From Sporosarcina sp. E16_8 (GTDB taxonomy: Bacteria; Bacillota; Bacilli; Bacillales_A; Planococcaceae), in NCBI RefSeq assembly GCF_017347095.1, contig NZ_JADPRZ010000003.1:186001-250000 (forward strand): 64,000 nt of DNA, read 5' to 3'. Made by a program: the position numbers and the translations under genes. The notes below the pieces were generated by a model. The model did no database searches and was not told the DNA's origin. It saw nothing but the letters and a program-made list of their open reading frames with translations. Below, in pieces: positions 18,428-28,047 of the stretch. The first letter of the stretch is position 1. Each line of letters opens with the position of its first letter.

Positions 18428-20338
18428 TTAAACCGTCATTTTCATTTTCACAGGGAAAATACCTTCGATTTCAGCTTTCATTTCCTGTTCTTTACCTTCA
18501 AGCAATAAATGTACCGTTCCAGAATCAGCAGAAGTCCGTATGAGCCGTCCTGCACCTTGGCGTAGTCTTAGCAGCATAAACGGTAAGTCTACTTCACGGA
18601 ATGGATCCTTGGCATGCTGGCGTCTCGCGTCGAACAAAGGATCCGATGGTGGTAATGGCAAATCGTAAATAATGACACGCGTTAATGCATCTTGAGGAAT
18701 GTCGAGCCCTTCCCATAAATGATAAGAGCATAGAACAGGTATTTTCTTCTGTTGAAAGTCACGTACGATAGAAGATAATTCTCGTTCACCTTCGAAAGCG
18801 ATACGGTCCTGCCACTCGGCAGGAACACGCTCTTTGAAATGATTCATCGCTCGTTCTGACTTGAAGAGAATCAGCGTTTGACCTCCGTCTTCTAAAAGTT
18901 CAAGCGCTCGTTTTGCTTTCCCACCGGCCTCTACATCCGTCGCAAATACTTCCATCACTTCATCATAATCAAATGGTGATTCCACAGAGAAAGACAGGTA
19001 ATCTTGGATACCAAGACCGTCTGCTAAATAAGTAAACGTTTCGCCAACTGATAATGTAGCGGATGAAAAGACGATTGGTATATTGGATGAAAACAGTTTC
19101 TCTCTTAAAATATCTGTCACTAGACGTGGCATGATAACCAGTGTGGATTCGCCTTCACGCCCCTCAAGCCAATCGACAGCATCATTTTGAGAGGTAAAGA
19201 GGTCCATTGAGTAAATGTATTGATCGAGATATTCCTCGACCATTCTCAAATCATATGCCGGAATGATATAGAGTTCACCCTCAAAAACAAATTCTTCAAG
19301 AAGCGCATTCGAGATTTTGACAACTTCTCTTCCTATTCCCAGAAGTTCAGGCGTCTTCTCAATCGCTTTCCGTTCATTTTCCGTTTTATCCGCAAGCGCG
19401 TCGAGCAATTTGAAAAATGCTTCATGCGAATCAATTAGGCGCTCCATCAGTTGAAGTGTCGACTCTCTTATTCCATCGACCATAATTCGTTCAAGCAGAT
19501 TTAGCAAGGTACTGTTTTGTACCTCATATGTCAAAGCACGCTGAGCTGAATACTCAAGAAGATGGCCTTCATCAAAGACAATCATTGATGGTTCCGGTAA
19601 TAAAGGTAACTGTCCTTGTCTTTTACGTGATTCTTTTGTCCAGATATGCTCCATATAAAAATCATGTGAACAAATAACGAGCTCTACAGATTCACGGTAA
19701 TGATTTCGGTGAAGGGTCTGCCCACATCGATTACGGACATCACACGCAGCACATTGCTGGATTGGATTGAAGTTCACAGTTTTCCACTCTTCATCGCTTA
19801 AGTTCGGATAATCCGAACGTTCGCCGTATGGAACAATTGATTGCAATGAAGCGGCGCCATAAACAAATTCAGGAAGTTCATCTGCCACAACATCAACATA
19901 ATCTTCGTCAATCGTATTACCCGCTTCTTCCAAACGTTTCAAGCATAAATATTGGTCACGTGATTTTGCAAGGCGTACATCGATATTAAGACCGAGTGCT
20001 TCACTAATTTTCCGGATATCCCCATCTTCTTTTACAAGTTGGTCGATAAGTGTCTCATCCGCACATGAAATGAGAGCCGGTTTTCCAGTATAGCGAGCAT
20101 AGGCGATTGCAGGAAGTAGATAAGCAATTGTTTTACCTGTCCCTACACCAGCTTCCGCAAAAAGGACTTTCTTTTCTTTCAGTGCTTGTTCGATTTGGAA
20201 CGCCATATAGATTTGTTCATCACGACATTCAAATCCTTTTTCAGTCAATTCATCGTATAACGTATCCCCTATCCAGTCGTTCATTGACTCATAGAACGTT
20301 TTATCTTTTGATAATGGGAATGGCATCTTGCTACTCAT
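18428..20338 (-). CDS. ypvA: XPD/DinG-type Fe-S DNA helicase (YpvA)
   Basis: Superfamily 2 5'-3' helicase, 636 residues. Walker A AEAGVGTGKT at 61-70, DEGH Walker B at 256-259, and C-terminal motifs ending RLRQGAGRLIR. Four cysteines placed as in the XPD Fe-S domain are seen at C132, C196, C199 and C205, so an Fe-S cluster is expected, unlike in the second DinG-type protein of this window. No exonuclease domain. ATG at 20338 follows AAGGGG. Probably acts in repair or replication-fork processing. Confidence 0.93.
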   Translation of the reverse strand: MSSKMPFPLSKDKTFYESMNDWIGDTLYDELTEKGFECRDEQIYMAFQIEQALKEKKVLFAEAGVGTGKTIAYLLPAIAYARYTGKPALISCADETLIDQLVKEDGDIRKISEALGLNIDVRLAKSRDQYLCLKRLEEAGNTIDEDYVDVVADELPEFVYGAASLQSIVPYGERSDYPNLSDEEWKTVNFNPIQQCAACDVRNRCGQTLHRNHYRESVELVICSHDFYMEHIWTKESRKRQGQLPLLPEPSMIVFDEGHLLEYSAQRALTYEVQNSTLLNLLERIMVDGIRESTLQLMERLIDSHEAFFKLLDALADKTENERKAIEKTPELLGIGREVVKISNALLEEFVFEGELYIIPAYDLRMVEEYLDQYIYSMDLFTSQNDAVDWLEGREGESTLVIMPRLVTDILREKLFSSNIPIVFSSATLSVGETFTYLADGLGIQDYLSFSVESPFDYDEVMEVFATDVEAGGKAKRALELLEDGGQTLILFKSERAMNHFKERVPAEWQDRIAFEGERELSSIVRDFQQKKIPVLCSYHLWEGLDIPQDALTRVIIYDLPLPPSDPLFDARRQHAKDPFREVDLPFMLLRLRQGAGRLIRTSADSGTVHLLLEGKEQEMKAEIEGIFPVKMKMTV

Positions 20339-20363
20339 CGTTTACCCCTTCCTTATTACATGC

Positions 20364-20389
20364 AAAAGGAAGAGGAGTTTCCCTCTTCC
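20364..20389 (-). terminator. Intrinsic terminator of the methyltransferase gene
   Basis: GGAAGAGG-GAAACT-CCTCTTCC followed by TTTTGC on the minus strand, 12 bases after the stop. Confidence 0.85.
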
Positions 20390-20401
20390 GCATTCTATCA
20401 A

Positions 20402-21529
20402 TTATTGACGTTGGCCCCAATACTGATACAAATCAGTTCGAATAAAACCATTGAATAATTTCCTTTTTTTCGTCGCTCTATGTCCGTACATTTTTTCATA
20501 ATTTTCCAATGAAGACAACATATAAACAGACCATGACGGATAGTTTCTCATTATTCGGCCAAGTTCCTGCGTAATTTCTTCAGCTTCTTCTACCTCACCA
20601 AGTCGTTCACCGTATGGAGGATTCCCAACCATAACTCCGTTCAAGCCCTCTAAAGTCAAGTCCCGTACGTCACATGTTTGAAACTTGATTAAATCCATGA
20701 ATCCAGCTCCCGCCGCATTCTCTTGTGCCACTTTAATCATTCGTGGATCATAATCAAATCCTGAAATATCAAGTGGTTGGTCGTATTTCGCGAGGTCTTC
20801 CGCTTCTTCGCGAACTTGATCCCAAATATTTTTATTGATCCATGGCCACTCTTCACTTAAGAATTCACGATTGTATCCGGGAGCAATGTTTTGCCCGATC
20901 ATCGCAGCTTCAATTGCGATTGTACCTGAACCACAAAACGGGTCAACGAAAGGACGATTTGGATTCCAACGTGACACTTTCACAAGTGCTGCTGCAAGCG
21001 TCTCTTTCAACGGTGCATCCCCTTGCGCGAGACGGTATCCGCGTTTATGTAGTCCCGTTCCGCTTGAATCGATCGTCAATGTTACTTTATCTTTTAAAAT
21101 CGATACTTCTAATTTAAATAAAGGACCTGATTCATCAAAAAAACCAACACGCTTATAAGCAATTTTCAAGCGTTCAACAATCGCTTTTTTTACAATTGCT
21201 TGGCAATCAGGTACACTGTACAAAGTAGATTTCACTGATTTACCTGCAACTGGAAACTCTGCATCAACTGGCAAAAAACGTTCCCATGGAATCGCTTTTG
21301 TCTGTTCAAATAAATCATCGAACGTCGTAGCTTCGAATTCACCCGCAACAATACGAACACGGTCCGCTACTCGGAGCCATAGATTCGTTTTTGCAATCGC
21401 CAATTCATCGCCCTGAAAATAAATCTTCCCATTTTCCGAAGTCGTTTTAAAACCAAGTGCTTTTACTTCATCTGCCACAAGCGATTCAAGCCCCATTGCA
21501 GATGTTGCTACTAATTTAAATTCAGTCAT
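20402..21529 (-). CDS. ypsC: THUMP-domain rRNA (guanine-N2) methyltransferase, RlmL-like (YpsC)
   Basis: 375 residues. An N-terminal THUMP RNA-binding region (about 1-155) precedes a SAM-dependent Rossmann methyltransferase with DPFCGSGTIAIEAA (SAM site) and the catalytic VGNPPYGERLG. The NPPY form indicates methylation of an exocyclic amine, consistent with guanine N2 in 23S rRNA. ATG at 21529. Adjacent to rnpB and gpsB as in Bacillus. Confidence 0.93.
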   Translation of the reverse strand: MTEFKLVATSAMGLESLVADEVKALGFKTTSENGKIYFQGDELAIAKTNLWLRVADRVRIVAGEFEATTFDDLFEQTKAIPWERFLPVDAEFPVAGKSVKSTLYSVPDCQAIVKKAIVERLKIAYKRVGFFDESGPLFKLEVSILKDKVTLTIDSSGTGLHKRGYRLAQGDAPLKETLAAALVKVSRWNPNRPFVDPFCGSGTIAIEAAMIGQNIAPGYNREFLSEEWPWINKNIWDQVREEAEDLAKYDQPLDISGFDYDPRMIKVAQENAAGAGFMDLIKFQTCDVRDLTLEGLNGVMVGNPPYGERLGEVEEAEEITQELGRIMRNYPSWSVYMLSSLENYEKMYGHRATKKRKLFNGFIRTDLYQYWGQRQ

Positions 21530-21639
21530 GCATTTCCAACTCCAATTCTATACCATCAATCATTTCTATGAATTCATCAAGGGTTAACTATTTATAGCAT
21601 TGCCAATAAAACCATGTTTTTTTCACACTTTAATTTTCA

Positions 21640-21670
21640 AAAAGAAAAGCTCCCCATCTTATTGGAGAGC
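21640..21670 (-). terminator. Intrinsic terminator of rnpB
   Basis: GCTCTCC-loop-GGGGAGC with one wobble, followed by TTTTCTTTTTG on the minus strand, about 20 bases beyond the 3' end of RNase P RNA. Confidence 0.85.
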
Positions 21671-21689
21671 AATCAATTTAAAAATAATA

Positions 21690-22092
21690 CCATAGGAAAT
21701 TCGATAAGCCATGTTTTGTTCCCGTGTACTCAAACGGCTTGCGCCTCGTACTAAGGGTGGTAATCATCTATCTACAGGTTTACACCTGTCTCTTCCTTCA
21801 GTTCATTTCCTTCGGAAGAGTGCCCCTACCATAGTTTGGGTTTCTCACTCGTGGGGTTTACCGCGTTCCATCTGACCCGTTTCCGAGCCAGCTACGTCAC
21901 TGTGGCACTGTTCAGGGAACCTCATCCATATCCGAAGACTTAGGATTTATTCCCGCCGTCAACGCGTTATACGCGAAGCCACGGCTTATTCTTTCGCCGA
22001 GCACGAACACTACAGTCATCTCAGATCCGTGTGAGCATGGACTTTCCTCTACAACATAGGATGTTGCAGCGATTACCTAAATTCCACTATGA
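21690..22092 (-). ncRNA. rnpB: RNase P RNA, class B
   Basis: Catalytic RNA that matures tRNA 5' ends. On the minus strand the conserved blocks appear in order: GGTAATCGCTGCA, GAGGAAAGTCCATGCTC, GTAGTGTTCGTG, GTGCCACAGTGACG, GGAACGCGGTAAACCCC, GAGAAACCCAAA, GTAGATAGATGAT and GGAACAAAACATGGCTTA. CATAG at the 5' end pairs with CTATG at the 3' end as P1, which sets the boundaries to within a few bases. The order and spacing match the Bacillus (type B) form. Confidence 0.97.
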
Positions 22093-22099
22093 TATTTTT

Positions 22100-22128
22100 A
22101 GTATACCGTACTTATGTTTCATTTACAA
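22100..22128 (-). promoter_or_regulatory. Promoter of rnpB
   Basis: TTGTAA (22123-22128) and TATACT (22100-22105), 17-base spacer, on the minus strand. It sits just past the gpsB stop and would start RNA near 22093, matching the P1 helix. Confidence 0.75.
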
Positions 22129-22132
22129 TATA

Positions 22133-22429
22133 TTATTCTTGATCGAAGAGCTTACTTCCGAAAACATGCTTTTCTAGATTTGAAATACGCTTCAATATAT
22201 CAAAGTTCGTCGTCCCAACACTTCCTGCTGCAGGGCGTTTTTGTACAGATTCAAGTTCTCTTTGCATGCGTTCATTTTCAGTACGCAATTCTGTAATCGT
22301 CTTTTTAAAAGCTTCATAGTCATGAATAATATCATCAAGAAAGAGATCTACTTCTTCCTGATTATAGCCGCGAAGGCCCGTTTTGAATTCCTTCTCAAGA
22401 ATCGTTTTTGTTTCTAATTTAATGTCCAT
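22133..22429 (-). CDS. gpsB: Cell-cycle protein GpsB
   Basis: 98-residue DivIVA-like cytosolic adaptor that links the divisome with penicillin-binding proteins, notably PBP1. The N-terminal membrane-binding part ([23 protein letters not shown]) precedes a coiled coil (about 35-65) and a short C-terminal trimerisation segment ([13 protein letters not shown]). ATG at 22429 follows GAAGGG. Its likely partner PBP1/PonA is encoded at 28.7 kb in this window. Confidence 0.96.
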   Translation of the reverse strand: MDIKLETKTILEKEFKTGLRGYNQEEVDLFLDDIIHDYEAFKKTITELRTENERMQRELESVQKRPAAGSVGTTNFDILKRISNLEKHVFGSKLFDQE

Positions 22430-22510
22430 GAAAAATCGCCCTTCCGTCTCTGTTTACATACGTTTGATTATACCATATGTTATCCGAGCTTGTCTTACTA
22501 AAGCCAATTT

Positions 22511-23797
22511 TCAGCCGTTTTTTGTCGATTTGTGCGCTTGCCCGGGAAATAGTTTTCTGGTTATTCTTATTTCCCTTTTCAAGAAATCATTTTGCGAACG
22601 TATCCGAAAACTTGCTGTTAAGTAAGAATCCACCTTCAAGAGCCTAATCGCCTCTTCAGTAGAGTCTAGTGCCTTGTTTAACTCTTTCAGCTTATGCTCG
22701 TAAAGCTTCGCTAATTCCTCTAATGCAATAATTCGCTCACGCCCGGTAAGACCTGTTGCAGCTATCTTGAATGAAGAGACCGCGTCATTGTAAGACTGTT
22801 CTTTTTTCAAGATGAACCCAAAGTGGAAATGTGTCGCCGGGTGATTGATCCCATACTCGGCAATTACACTTTCAAAGATTTGTTTACTACGGTCATACGA
22901 CTTTAAATCGCTAAACCACTTTCCAATATTCGTATGGGTAACGGCCGATTCTCGGACATCATTCTTCAATAGCAGATCTGTTGACCGTATATAAAGTGCG
23001 ACCAATGAAAGGATATCCCATTCATTATGGACGAGTACTTTCATTAATAGTTCCGCGCGACCATTTTTCACTGCGTCTTGGTAGATGATTGGCGCCATAT
23101 GCCCCGGGATATCTCCTTCCCGGAAAAAACCGAGTTGTTCCTCCTCAATTGCAGGAAGTCTAAACGTTGCCATCTCACCTTTCCATATGCGCCTAGAACC
23201 GTGCAGCAAATCGATTTGGGTATGCTTGAGAAGTGGCGGCAACTCTTTACGGTTCATCGTCCACCGCGTTTCCACCATGGGGATATCAAAACTTTTACCA
23301 TTATACGTAACGAGTGTCGACAGCTTTTCCCATAACCCCGATTCATATAAGAAGGCCGCTTCGTGATCAGGACCCGGAAGGACATACTGTGTCATTTTAA
23401 AAGACGATGCCGTCTGCTCAATGAAACCCATCAGAAATATCAGAGTGCCTGCACCTTTTAAACCTGTCGTTTCTGTATCAAAGAAAACAAGTGGTTTTGA
23501 AAAGTCCGGCGACAGTGGATGCACTTCACCGGACTTCTTCCATTTATCGATTGTTGACTTCAAACCCGATAGAACAATGTTTCCATGCTGATGGTCAGTG
23601 TCGTATTCAACAATCCGTTTATAGACAATGCCGTGTTTATTCACGGCTTTCGTTAAACCGGCATCAAGCCACTGTTGTTCATAGGAAGGTACTTTTGCAA
23701 CGGGTTTTAGAGCTTTGGGCACATCTTCAGCTACCACTTTAGTAGTAGTTTTTTTCAGCAACTTCTTCATTTGCATCAGCTTCTGTTCATATGACAT
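22511..23797 (-). CDS. mrfB: Exonuclease MrfB (YprB), RNase H-like with TPR tail
   Basis: 428 residues. A DEDDh-type exonuclease core starts FFDTETTGLKG (D107, E109) with VTYNGKSFDIPMVETR next; the C-terminal ~130 residues look like helical TPR repeats. In B. subtilis MrfA and MrfB form a nucleotide-excision-type pathway for mitomycin C adducts, independent of UvrABC. Starts 11 bases inside the end of mrfA, so translation is coupled. The 81 bases to gpsB leave room for a separate gpsB promoter. Confidence 0.92.
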   Translation of the reverse strand: MSYEQKLMQMKKLLKKTTTKVVAEDVPKALKPVAKVPSYEQQWLDAGLTKAVNKHGIVYKRIVEYDTDHQHGNIVLSGLKSTIDKWKKSGEVHPLSPDFSKPLVFFDTETTGLKGAGTLIFLMGFIEQTASSFKMTQYVLPGPDHEAAFLYESGLWEKLSTLVTYNGKSFDIPMVETRWTMNRKELPPLLKHTQIDLLHGSRRIWKGEMATFRLPAIEEEQLGFFREGDIPGHMAPIIYQDAVKNGRAELLMKVLVHNEWDILSLVALYIRSTDLLLKNDVRESAVTHTNIGKWFSDLKSYDRSKQIFESVIAEYGINHPATHFHFGFILKKEQSYNDAVSSFKIAATGLTGRERIIALEELAKLYEHKLKELNKALDSTEEAIRLLKVDSYLTASFRIRSQNDFLKREIRITRKLFPGQAHKSTKNG

Positions 23798-26069
23798 TGC
23801 GTTCCCCTCCCGCTAGTGTCTGAAGAAGGGATCCGACATCCTTTTTCATGCCCATACCAGCCTCTTGCGCACCGATACAAACCGGACAACCCGACTCACA
23901 GCGACAGGTGGACACATGATCGGCTGCTTTCTGCAACAGCTCGTCCCACCGTTCGAAGATCTTTTCACTCAGACCTATCCCGCCTGGGTAACTGTCGTAA
24001 ATGAAAATAGTCGGCTTGCCAGTATGAACAGCTTTAACTTGCGGAATAACATGGATGTCCGTTTTATCGCAACGGACGAATAACGGGATAAATGATTGGA
24101 TTGCATAAGCTGCACCCGTCATCGCATCCGTCAGTCCGGCGCCCGTCCATCCTTCAGGTATATCGAATGTGTACCATGTAGAAGACGTATGCAATTCTTC
24201 CGCAGGTAATGAAATCGGACCTGAACCGATATTATCATGTGTATCGAATTTGATTTTCTTAAATATCGTCGGGATTGCAAGTACAGCAATATCACCATAA
24301 GCGGCCTTGTTAGCTCCGAACTGTTCAGCAATATCTTCATTCATTACTTTCAGTTCCACTGCAAGATTAGCATCTGTGAAGTAATCTACGTCGACTTCTG
24401 TGACATAGGCTTTCTTTTCAACCCAATCCAATTGCTCGACTTGGAACTGAGTTCCTTGATGAATATAAATTGCCTCTTCGTGGAGAAGCGTCATCGCACT
24501 GAAACGATCCATCTCCCCTATGACCTTTGTTTCTTTCGGATAGGTTTTATCAATAATGATGACATTTTCCTGTGATGCGGAGCGAAGACTTACTTCACTT
24601 GCCGGAAAACTGTCTGTCATCCAATGCCATTTGTCTGTTGTCTTAATCAAAACCCCTTCACTTTCAAGGAATGCAAGTAGGTCCTGTACTTCGAATTCAC
24701 CGTATGTTTCTGTCGAAGTAAATGGCAGCTCAAAAGAAGCACATTTTAGATGATCCATTAAGATGAACATATTATCCGGATGAATCCGTGCTTCTTCGGG
24801 TGATTGGCCGAGAAGATAATCAGGGTGTTCAATAATATATTGATCGAGAGCCAAAGACTGGGCGACGTAAATAATAAGAGCCTCATCCTGCCGCCTTCCT
24901 GCACGCCCTGCCTGTTGAAATGCACTCGCAATATTTCCCGGGTAGCCCGTCATAATACACGCTTGCAGTTGCCCAATATCAATGCCAAGTTCGAGTGCAT
25001 TCGTACTGACTACCGTACGGATGGCTCCATCTCGAAGCCCTTTTTCAATTTTCCGGCGTTCTGAAGGTAGATAACCTCCCCTATACCCCATAACTGTTTC
25101 ATCAAATAGTTTCTTCTTCGTCAATGCTTTCATATACGTGACAAGCATTTCAACCCGCACCCGACTTTTCGCAAAAATAATCGTTTGAATGCCTTCCCGG
25201 TATAAAAGCGCGGCGATATCTCGCACTTCAAGAACGGCACTTCTTCGGATACCAAATGTCGGATGGACGACAGGTGGATTATAGAAGACAAAATGTTTCT
25301 TTCCTGCTGGTGCTCCATTATTGACGATTACTTGCATGTCCGCATTTATCAATGACTCCGCTAGTTCTTGCGGATTTGCAATTGTCGCAGATGTGCAGAT
25401 GAACACTGGATCACTGCCATAATAATTGCAGATTCGTTTCAACCTTCGCAGCACATGTGCAACATGACTGCCGAAAACACCCTTGTACGTATGCAATTCA
25501 TCGATGATAATGTATTTTAAGTTCTCGAATAACGACACCCATTTTGTATGATGCGGCAGAATGCCAGAATGGAGCATATCGGGATTTGTTAGCACGATAT
25601 GACCGGACTTTCTAACCTTAGAGCGTAACCCAGGCGCAGTATCCCCGTCGTATGTATAACTGAGGATTGTTTCCCCACTCGCTTCAATCAGCTCATGGAG
25701 ATCTGCTAGCTGATCTTGGGCAAGCGCTTTTGTTGGAAACAAATAAATGGCTCTCGATGTATCATCTTCGAGGATGCTTTGCATAACGGGTAAATGATAG
25801 CAAAGGGATTTTCCGGAAGCTGTCGGTGTAACGGCAGTAAATGAATTTCCGGATGACGCCAAGTCGAACGCTTCTCTTTGATGGCTATATAATTTATCAA
25901 TTCCTTTTGATGCAAGTGCTTTAATAATCGATGGATGGAGTTTTTCAGGAAATTCAGCGTAAATTGCCTCTTTCCCGGCAATCGTTTTAGTATGGATGAC
26001 ATTGTCGGAAAATGAAGGGTCAGTACGCAGTTTTTCTAACACTTCGTGAACCGCCATTTTCTTTATCAT
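23787..26069 (-). CDS. mrfA: Helicase MrfA (YprA), DEAD/DEAH with Cys-rich tail
   Basis: 760-residue superfamily 2 helicase acting with MrfB on mitomycin-type crosslinks. Motif I TPTASGKS at 81-88, motif II DELH (IIDELHTY), motif VI QQAGRAGRR, then a DUF1998 domain whose C-terminal cluster CRCESGCPVC carries C722, C724, C728 and C731, the metal-binding quartet described for MrfA. ATG at 26069 overlaps the yppE end by four bases. Operon yppE-mrfA-mrfB. Confidence 0.94.
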   Translation of the reverse strand: MIKKMAVHEVLEKLRTDPSFSDNVIHTKTIAGKEAIYAEFPEKLHPSIIKALASKGIDKLYSHQREAFDLASSGNSFTAVTPTASGKSLCYHLPVMQSILEDDTSRAIYLFPTKALAQDQLADLHELIEASGETILSYTYDGDTAPGLRSKVRKSGHIVLTNPDMLHSGILPHHTKWVSLFENLKYIIIDELHTYKGVFGSHVAHVLRRLKRICNYYGSDPVFICTSATIANPQELAESLINADMQVIVNNGAPAGKKHFVFYNPPVVHPTFGIRRSAVLEVRDIAALLYREGIQTIIFAKSRVRVEMLVTYMKALTKKKLFDETVMGYRGGYLPSERRKIEKGLRDGAIRTVVSTNALELGIDIGQLQACIMTGYPGNIASAFQQAGRAGRRQDEALIIYVAQSLALDQYIIEHPDYLLGQSPEEARIHPDNMFILMDHLKCASFELPFTSTETYGEFEVQDLLAFLESEGVLIKTTDKWHWMTDSFPASEVSLRSASQENVIIIDKTYPKETKVIGEMDRFSAMTLLHEEAIYIHQGTQFQVEQLDWVEKKAYVTEVDVDYFTDANLAVELKVMNEDIAEQFGANKAAYGDIAVLAIPTIFKKIKFDTHDNIGSGPISLPAEELHTSSTWYTFDIPEGWTGAGLTDAMTGAAYAIQSFIPLFVRCDKTDIHVIPQVKAVHTGKPTIFIYDSYPGGIGLSEKIFERWDELLQKAADHVSTCRCESGCPVCIGAQEAGMGMKKDVGSLLQTLAGGERNVI

Positions 26070-26437
26070 CGTACATTGCCTTCTTGCTCAAGACGTAGTG
26101 CGTCCATAATTGTTTTCAATGTATATTCAGCAGAATTAATCGATAGGACAAAACGTTTTTTGCCCGTCTTTTGGTAAAATGACTGAACGATGAATTGCTT
26201 CATGGAGTCAGTCAGTGTTTCAATTTGAATTGGATGAACATATTTCGGCTTGGCTGTCTTGATGAATTCAGACACTTCCTCAGTCCATTCATCGAGCAAC
26301 GTATGATATTGATCTGCATATGGTTTAACTTCTATGAAAAAATCGGGTTCCCGATCAAGTTCTCTCATCTGCGCATGGCGCTCGAAACATTCCTTACAAA
26401 CAGCAAGTAGCGTTTCAGTCTTTTGTTGTAGGTTCAT
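26066..26437 (-). CDS. yppE: DUF1798 helical protein YppE
   Basis: 123 residues, all-helical by composition, matching the Bacillus YppE family (DUF1798) in length and in motifs such as ERHAQMRELDREPDFF. Function unknown. ATG at 26437. First gene of a transcript with mrfA and mrfB, which hints at a repair-related role, but that is only context. The 270 bases upstream (26438-26707) show no gene or clear element. Confidence 0.85.
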   Translation of the reverse strand: MNLQQKTETLLAVCKECFERHAQMRELDREPDFFIEVKPYADQYHTLLDEWTEEVSEFIKTAKPKYVHPIQIETLTDSMKQFIVQSFYQKTGKKRFVLSINSAEYTLKTIMDALRLEQEGNVR

Positions 26438-26707
26438 AATAATACACCCTTTCCGGACGTTTCTTTTATTTTAGCAGATATGACCGGGATGTACCAAATT
26501 CATAGGAACGTATATTCCTCGGAATGACTATCCTTCATTATAAAGTCATTGAGACTTGTAATTATGTTCAAATTATGTCACCAAAATTAAATTTCCGTCT
26601 TTATATGACAACTAATACTAGTGCTCCTTTCACCTGTAGTGTACATTAGCGATAATAGATAGCTTGTGTTAACGCTAAAATTCGCATCATAAAGGGAGAA
26701 CTTTTTA

Positions 26708-27556
26708 ATGACTATGAAAATCGCATGGATTACTGATACGGCTGCACAGCTAGACGAATCTTTTATCCGAAAACATAACGTACATATTTTACCGTTGAGT
26801 GTCGTATTTGCAGATGGTGTTTTTAGAGAAACAGTCGATATGACACAGGAAGAGTTTTATGACAAATTACGTGTTGCAAAAACTCATCCCAAAACCTCCC
26901 AACCTGCTATTGGCGAAATGGTCACCCTTTACGAAAAACTACAGCAACAAGGATATGATTGCGCAATTGCCTTGCATGTTTCTAGTGGCTTATCCGGTAC
27001 GTTTGACAGCTCGCAGACGGCTGCGCAAATGGTAGATTTCAAGGTTTATCCTATTGATTCGAAAATCGGATCCTATCCGATGATCAAAATGATTGAAATT
27101 GGCAATGAACTACTAAACAATGGGCATGACGTTGAAGAAGTCGTTGCAGCCATCAAAAAAATAACAGAAGATTCCAAATTATCCTTTATACCTGCAAATC
27201 TGAATCAGCTCCATAAAAGCGGACGTGTCTCTGGAACACAAGCATTTTTAAGTAATTTGCTAAATATTAAAGTCATCATCTCGTTTGATGATGGAAAACC
27301 CGTGATGAAAGAAAAAGTTCGTGCCAATAAACGAGCTAAAAAAAATGTGACTGATTTGCTGCGCAGTGACATGAAAAAAAGCACCGTTCCGGAAATCGCC
27401 GTGATCCACTGTAACAATCCAAATGACGCTGAAAGCTGGAAAGAAGAGCTATTGCAGGAATTTCCAAACTTAAAAGTGCAAGTACTCCCTCTCAGTGTCT
27501 GTGTAGGTGTACACGCAGGTGAAGGTACTACTGGGTTAAGCTGGGTGAGGTATTAG
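26708..27556 (+). CDS. DegV-family fatty-acid-binding protein
   Basis: 282 residues. DegV proteins bind a fatty acid in a two-domain fold; some act as FakB, presenting fatty acids to kinase FakA. Seen: IAWITDTAAQL at the start, TSQPAIGEM, and the ligand loop SGLSGTFDS, ending in HAGEGTTGLSW. ATG at 26708 follows AAGGGAGAA; a second ATG two codons on is less well placed. Stands alone. Whether it works with a FakA partner cannot be judged here. Confidence 0.9.
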   Translation: MTMKIAWITDTAAQLDESFIRKHNVHILPLSVVFADGVFRETVDMTQEEFYDKLRVAKTHPKTSQPAIGEMVTLYEKLQQQGYDCAIALHVSSGLSGTFDSSQTAAQMVDFKVYPIDSKIGSYPMIKMIEIGNELLNNGHDVEEVVAAIKKITEDSKLSFIPANLNQLHKSGRVSGTQAFLSNLLNIKVIISFDDGKPVMKEKVRANKRAKKNVTDLLRSDMKKSTVPEIAVIHCNNPNDAESWKEELLQEFPNLKVQVLPLSVCVGVHAGEGTTGLSWVRY

Positions 27557-28047
27557 ACTGTAGGAACAGGTCATCTTTCCAAGAACAAAAGCGCAAGACA
27601 CCGTTTAGCCCCGAAAAGTAGGAGGGATACAGTTCAATCCCTCCCTGCTATAGGAATTGATGGTAAAGGCGCTCTTTGCCTTTGTCATCAATTCTGAAGC
27701 GACTCGAGGGGCTGGCGTCTGGAGTCTAGACGTGAACAAAAGCGCAAGACGCCGTTTAGCCCCGAAAAGTAGGAGGGATACAGTTCAATCCCTCCTACTT
27801 GTTGAGCTTATTACGTGATGCCATCACCAAGCGACAAAGCGGCGTTGGAAGAACACTCCATTTATTACGTGCAGACTATCTATCATCATCTATATTTCCA
27901 CATTCTAACGCCCTACATGATAATTAAGCATTTCCGATTTATTGAATACAATTAAGCTTGTTCAATATCTGGACAACGGATTGCAACTTTCCCATCCCTA
28001 ATCCGTCCAATGCTTATGGTATGATAGTGAGATGCGAGGTGGTACCT
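27557..28047. other. Gap rich in repeats between degV and recU
   Basis: 491 bases with no supported gene. It carries the two 62-base direct repeats described separately and an AT-rich stretch before recU. A hairpin GTAGGAGGGAT...ATCCCTCCTAC (second repeat) could stop transcription, though its T-run is short. Confidence 0.6.
27583..27795. repeat. Pair of 62-base direct repeats with internal hairpins
   Basis: Copies at 27583-27644 and 27734-27795 differ by one base over GAACAAAAGCGCAAGAC[A/G]CCG... and end in GGAGGGAT-ACAGTTCA-ATCCCTCC hairpins. Between them lies CTCGAGGGGCTGGCGTCTGGAGTCTAGACGTG, which is complementary in part to the AAGACGCCGTTTAGCCCCGA arm. This build (GCGCAAGnCGCC ... AGCCCCGA ... 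CTGGAGTCTAGACG) resembles short intergenic repeats of Bacillaceae and Planococcaceae; related fragments occur at 34.5 and 49.2 kb. Confidence 0.8.

Noticed and set aside
27583..27795. Possible CRISPR array (two near-identical repeats)
   Set aside because: Only two copies, repeats of 62 bases with internal hairpins, a spacer that pairs with the repeat arm, and no cas genes.
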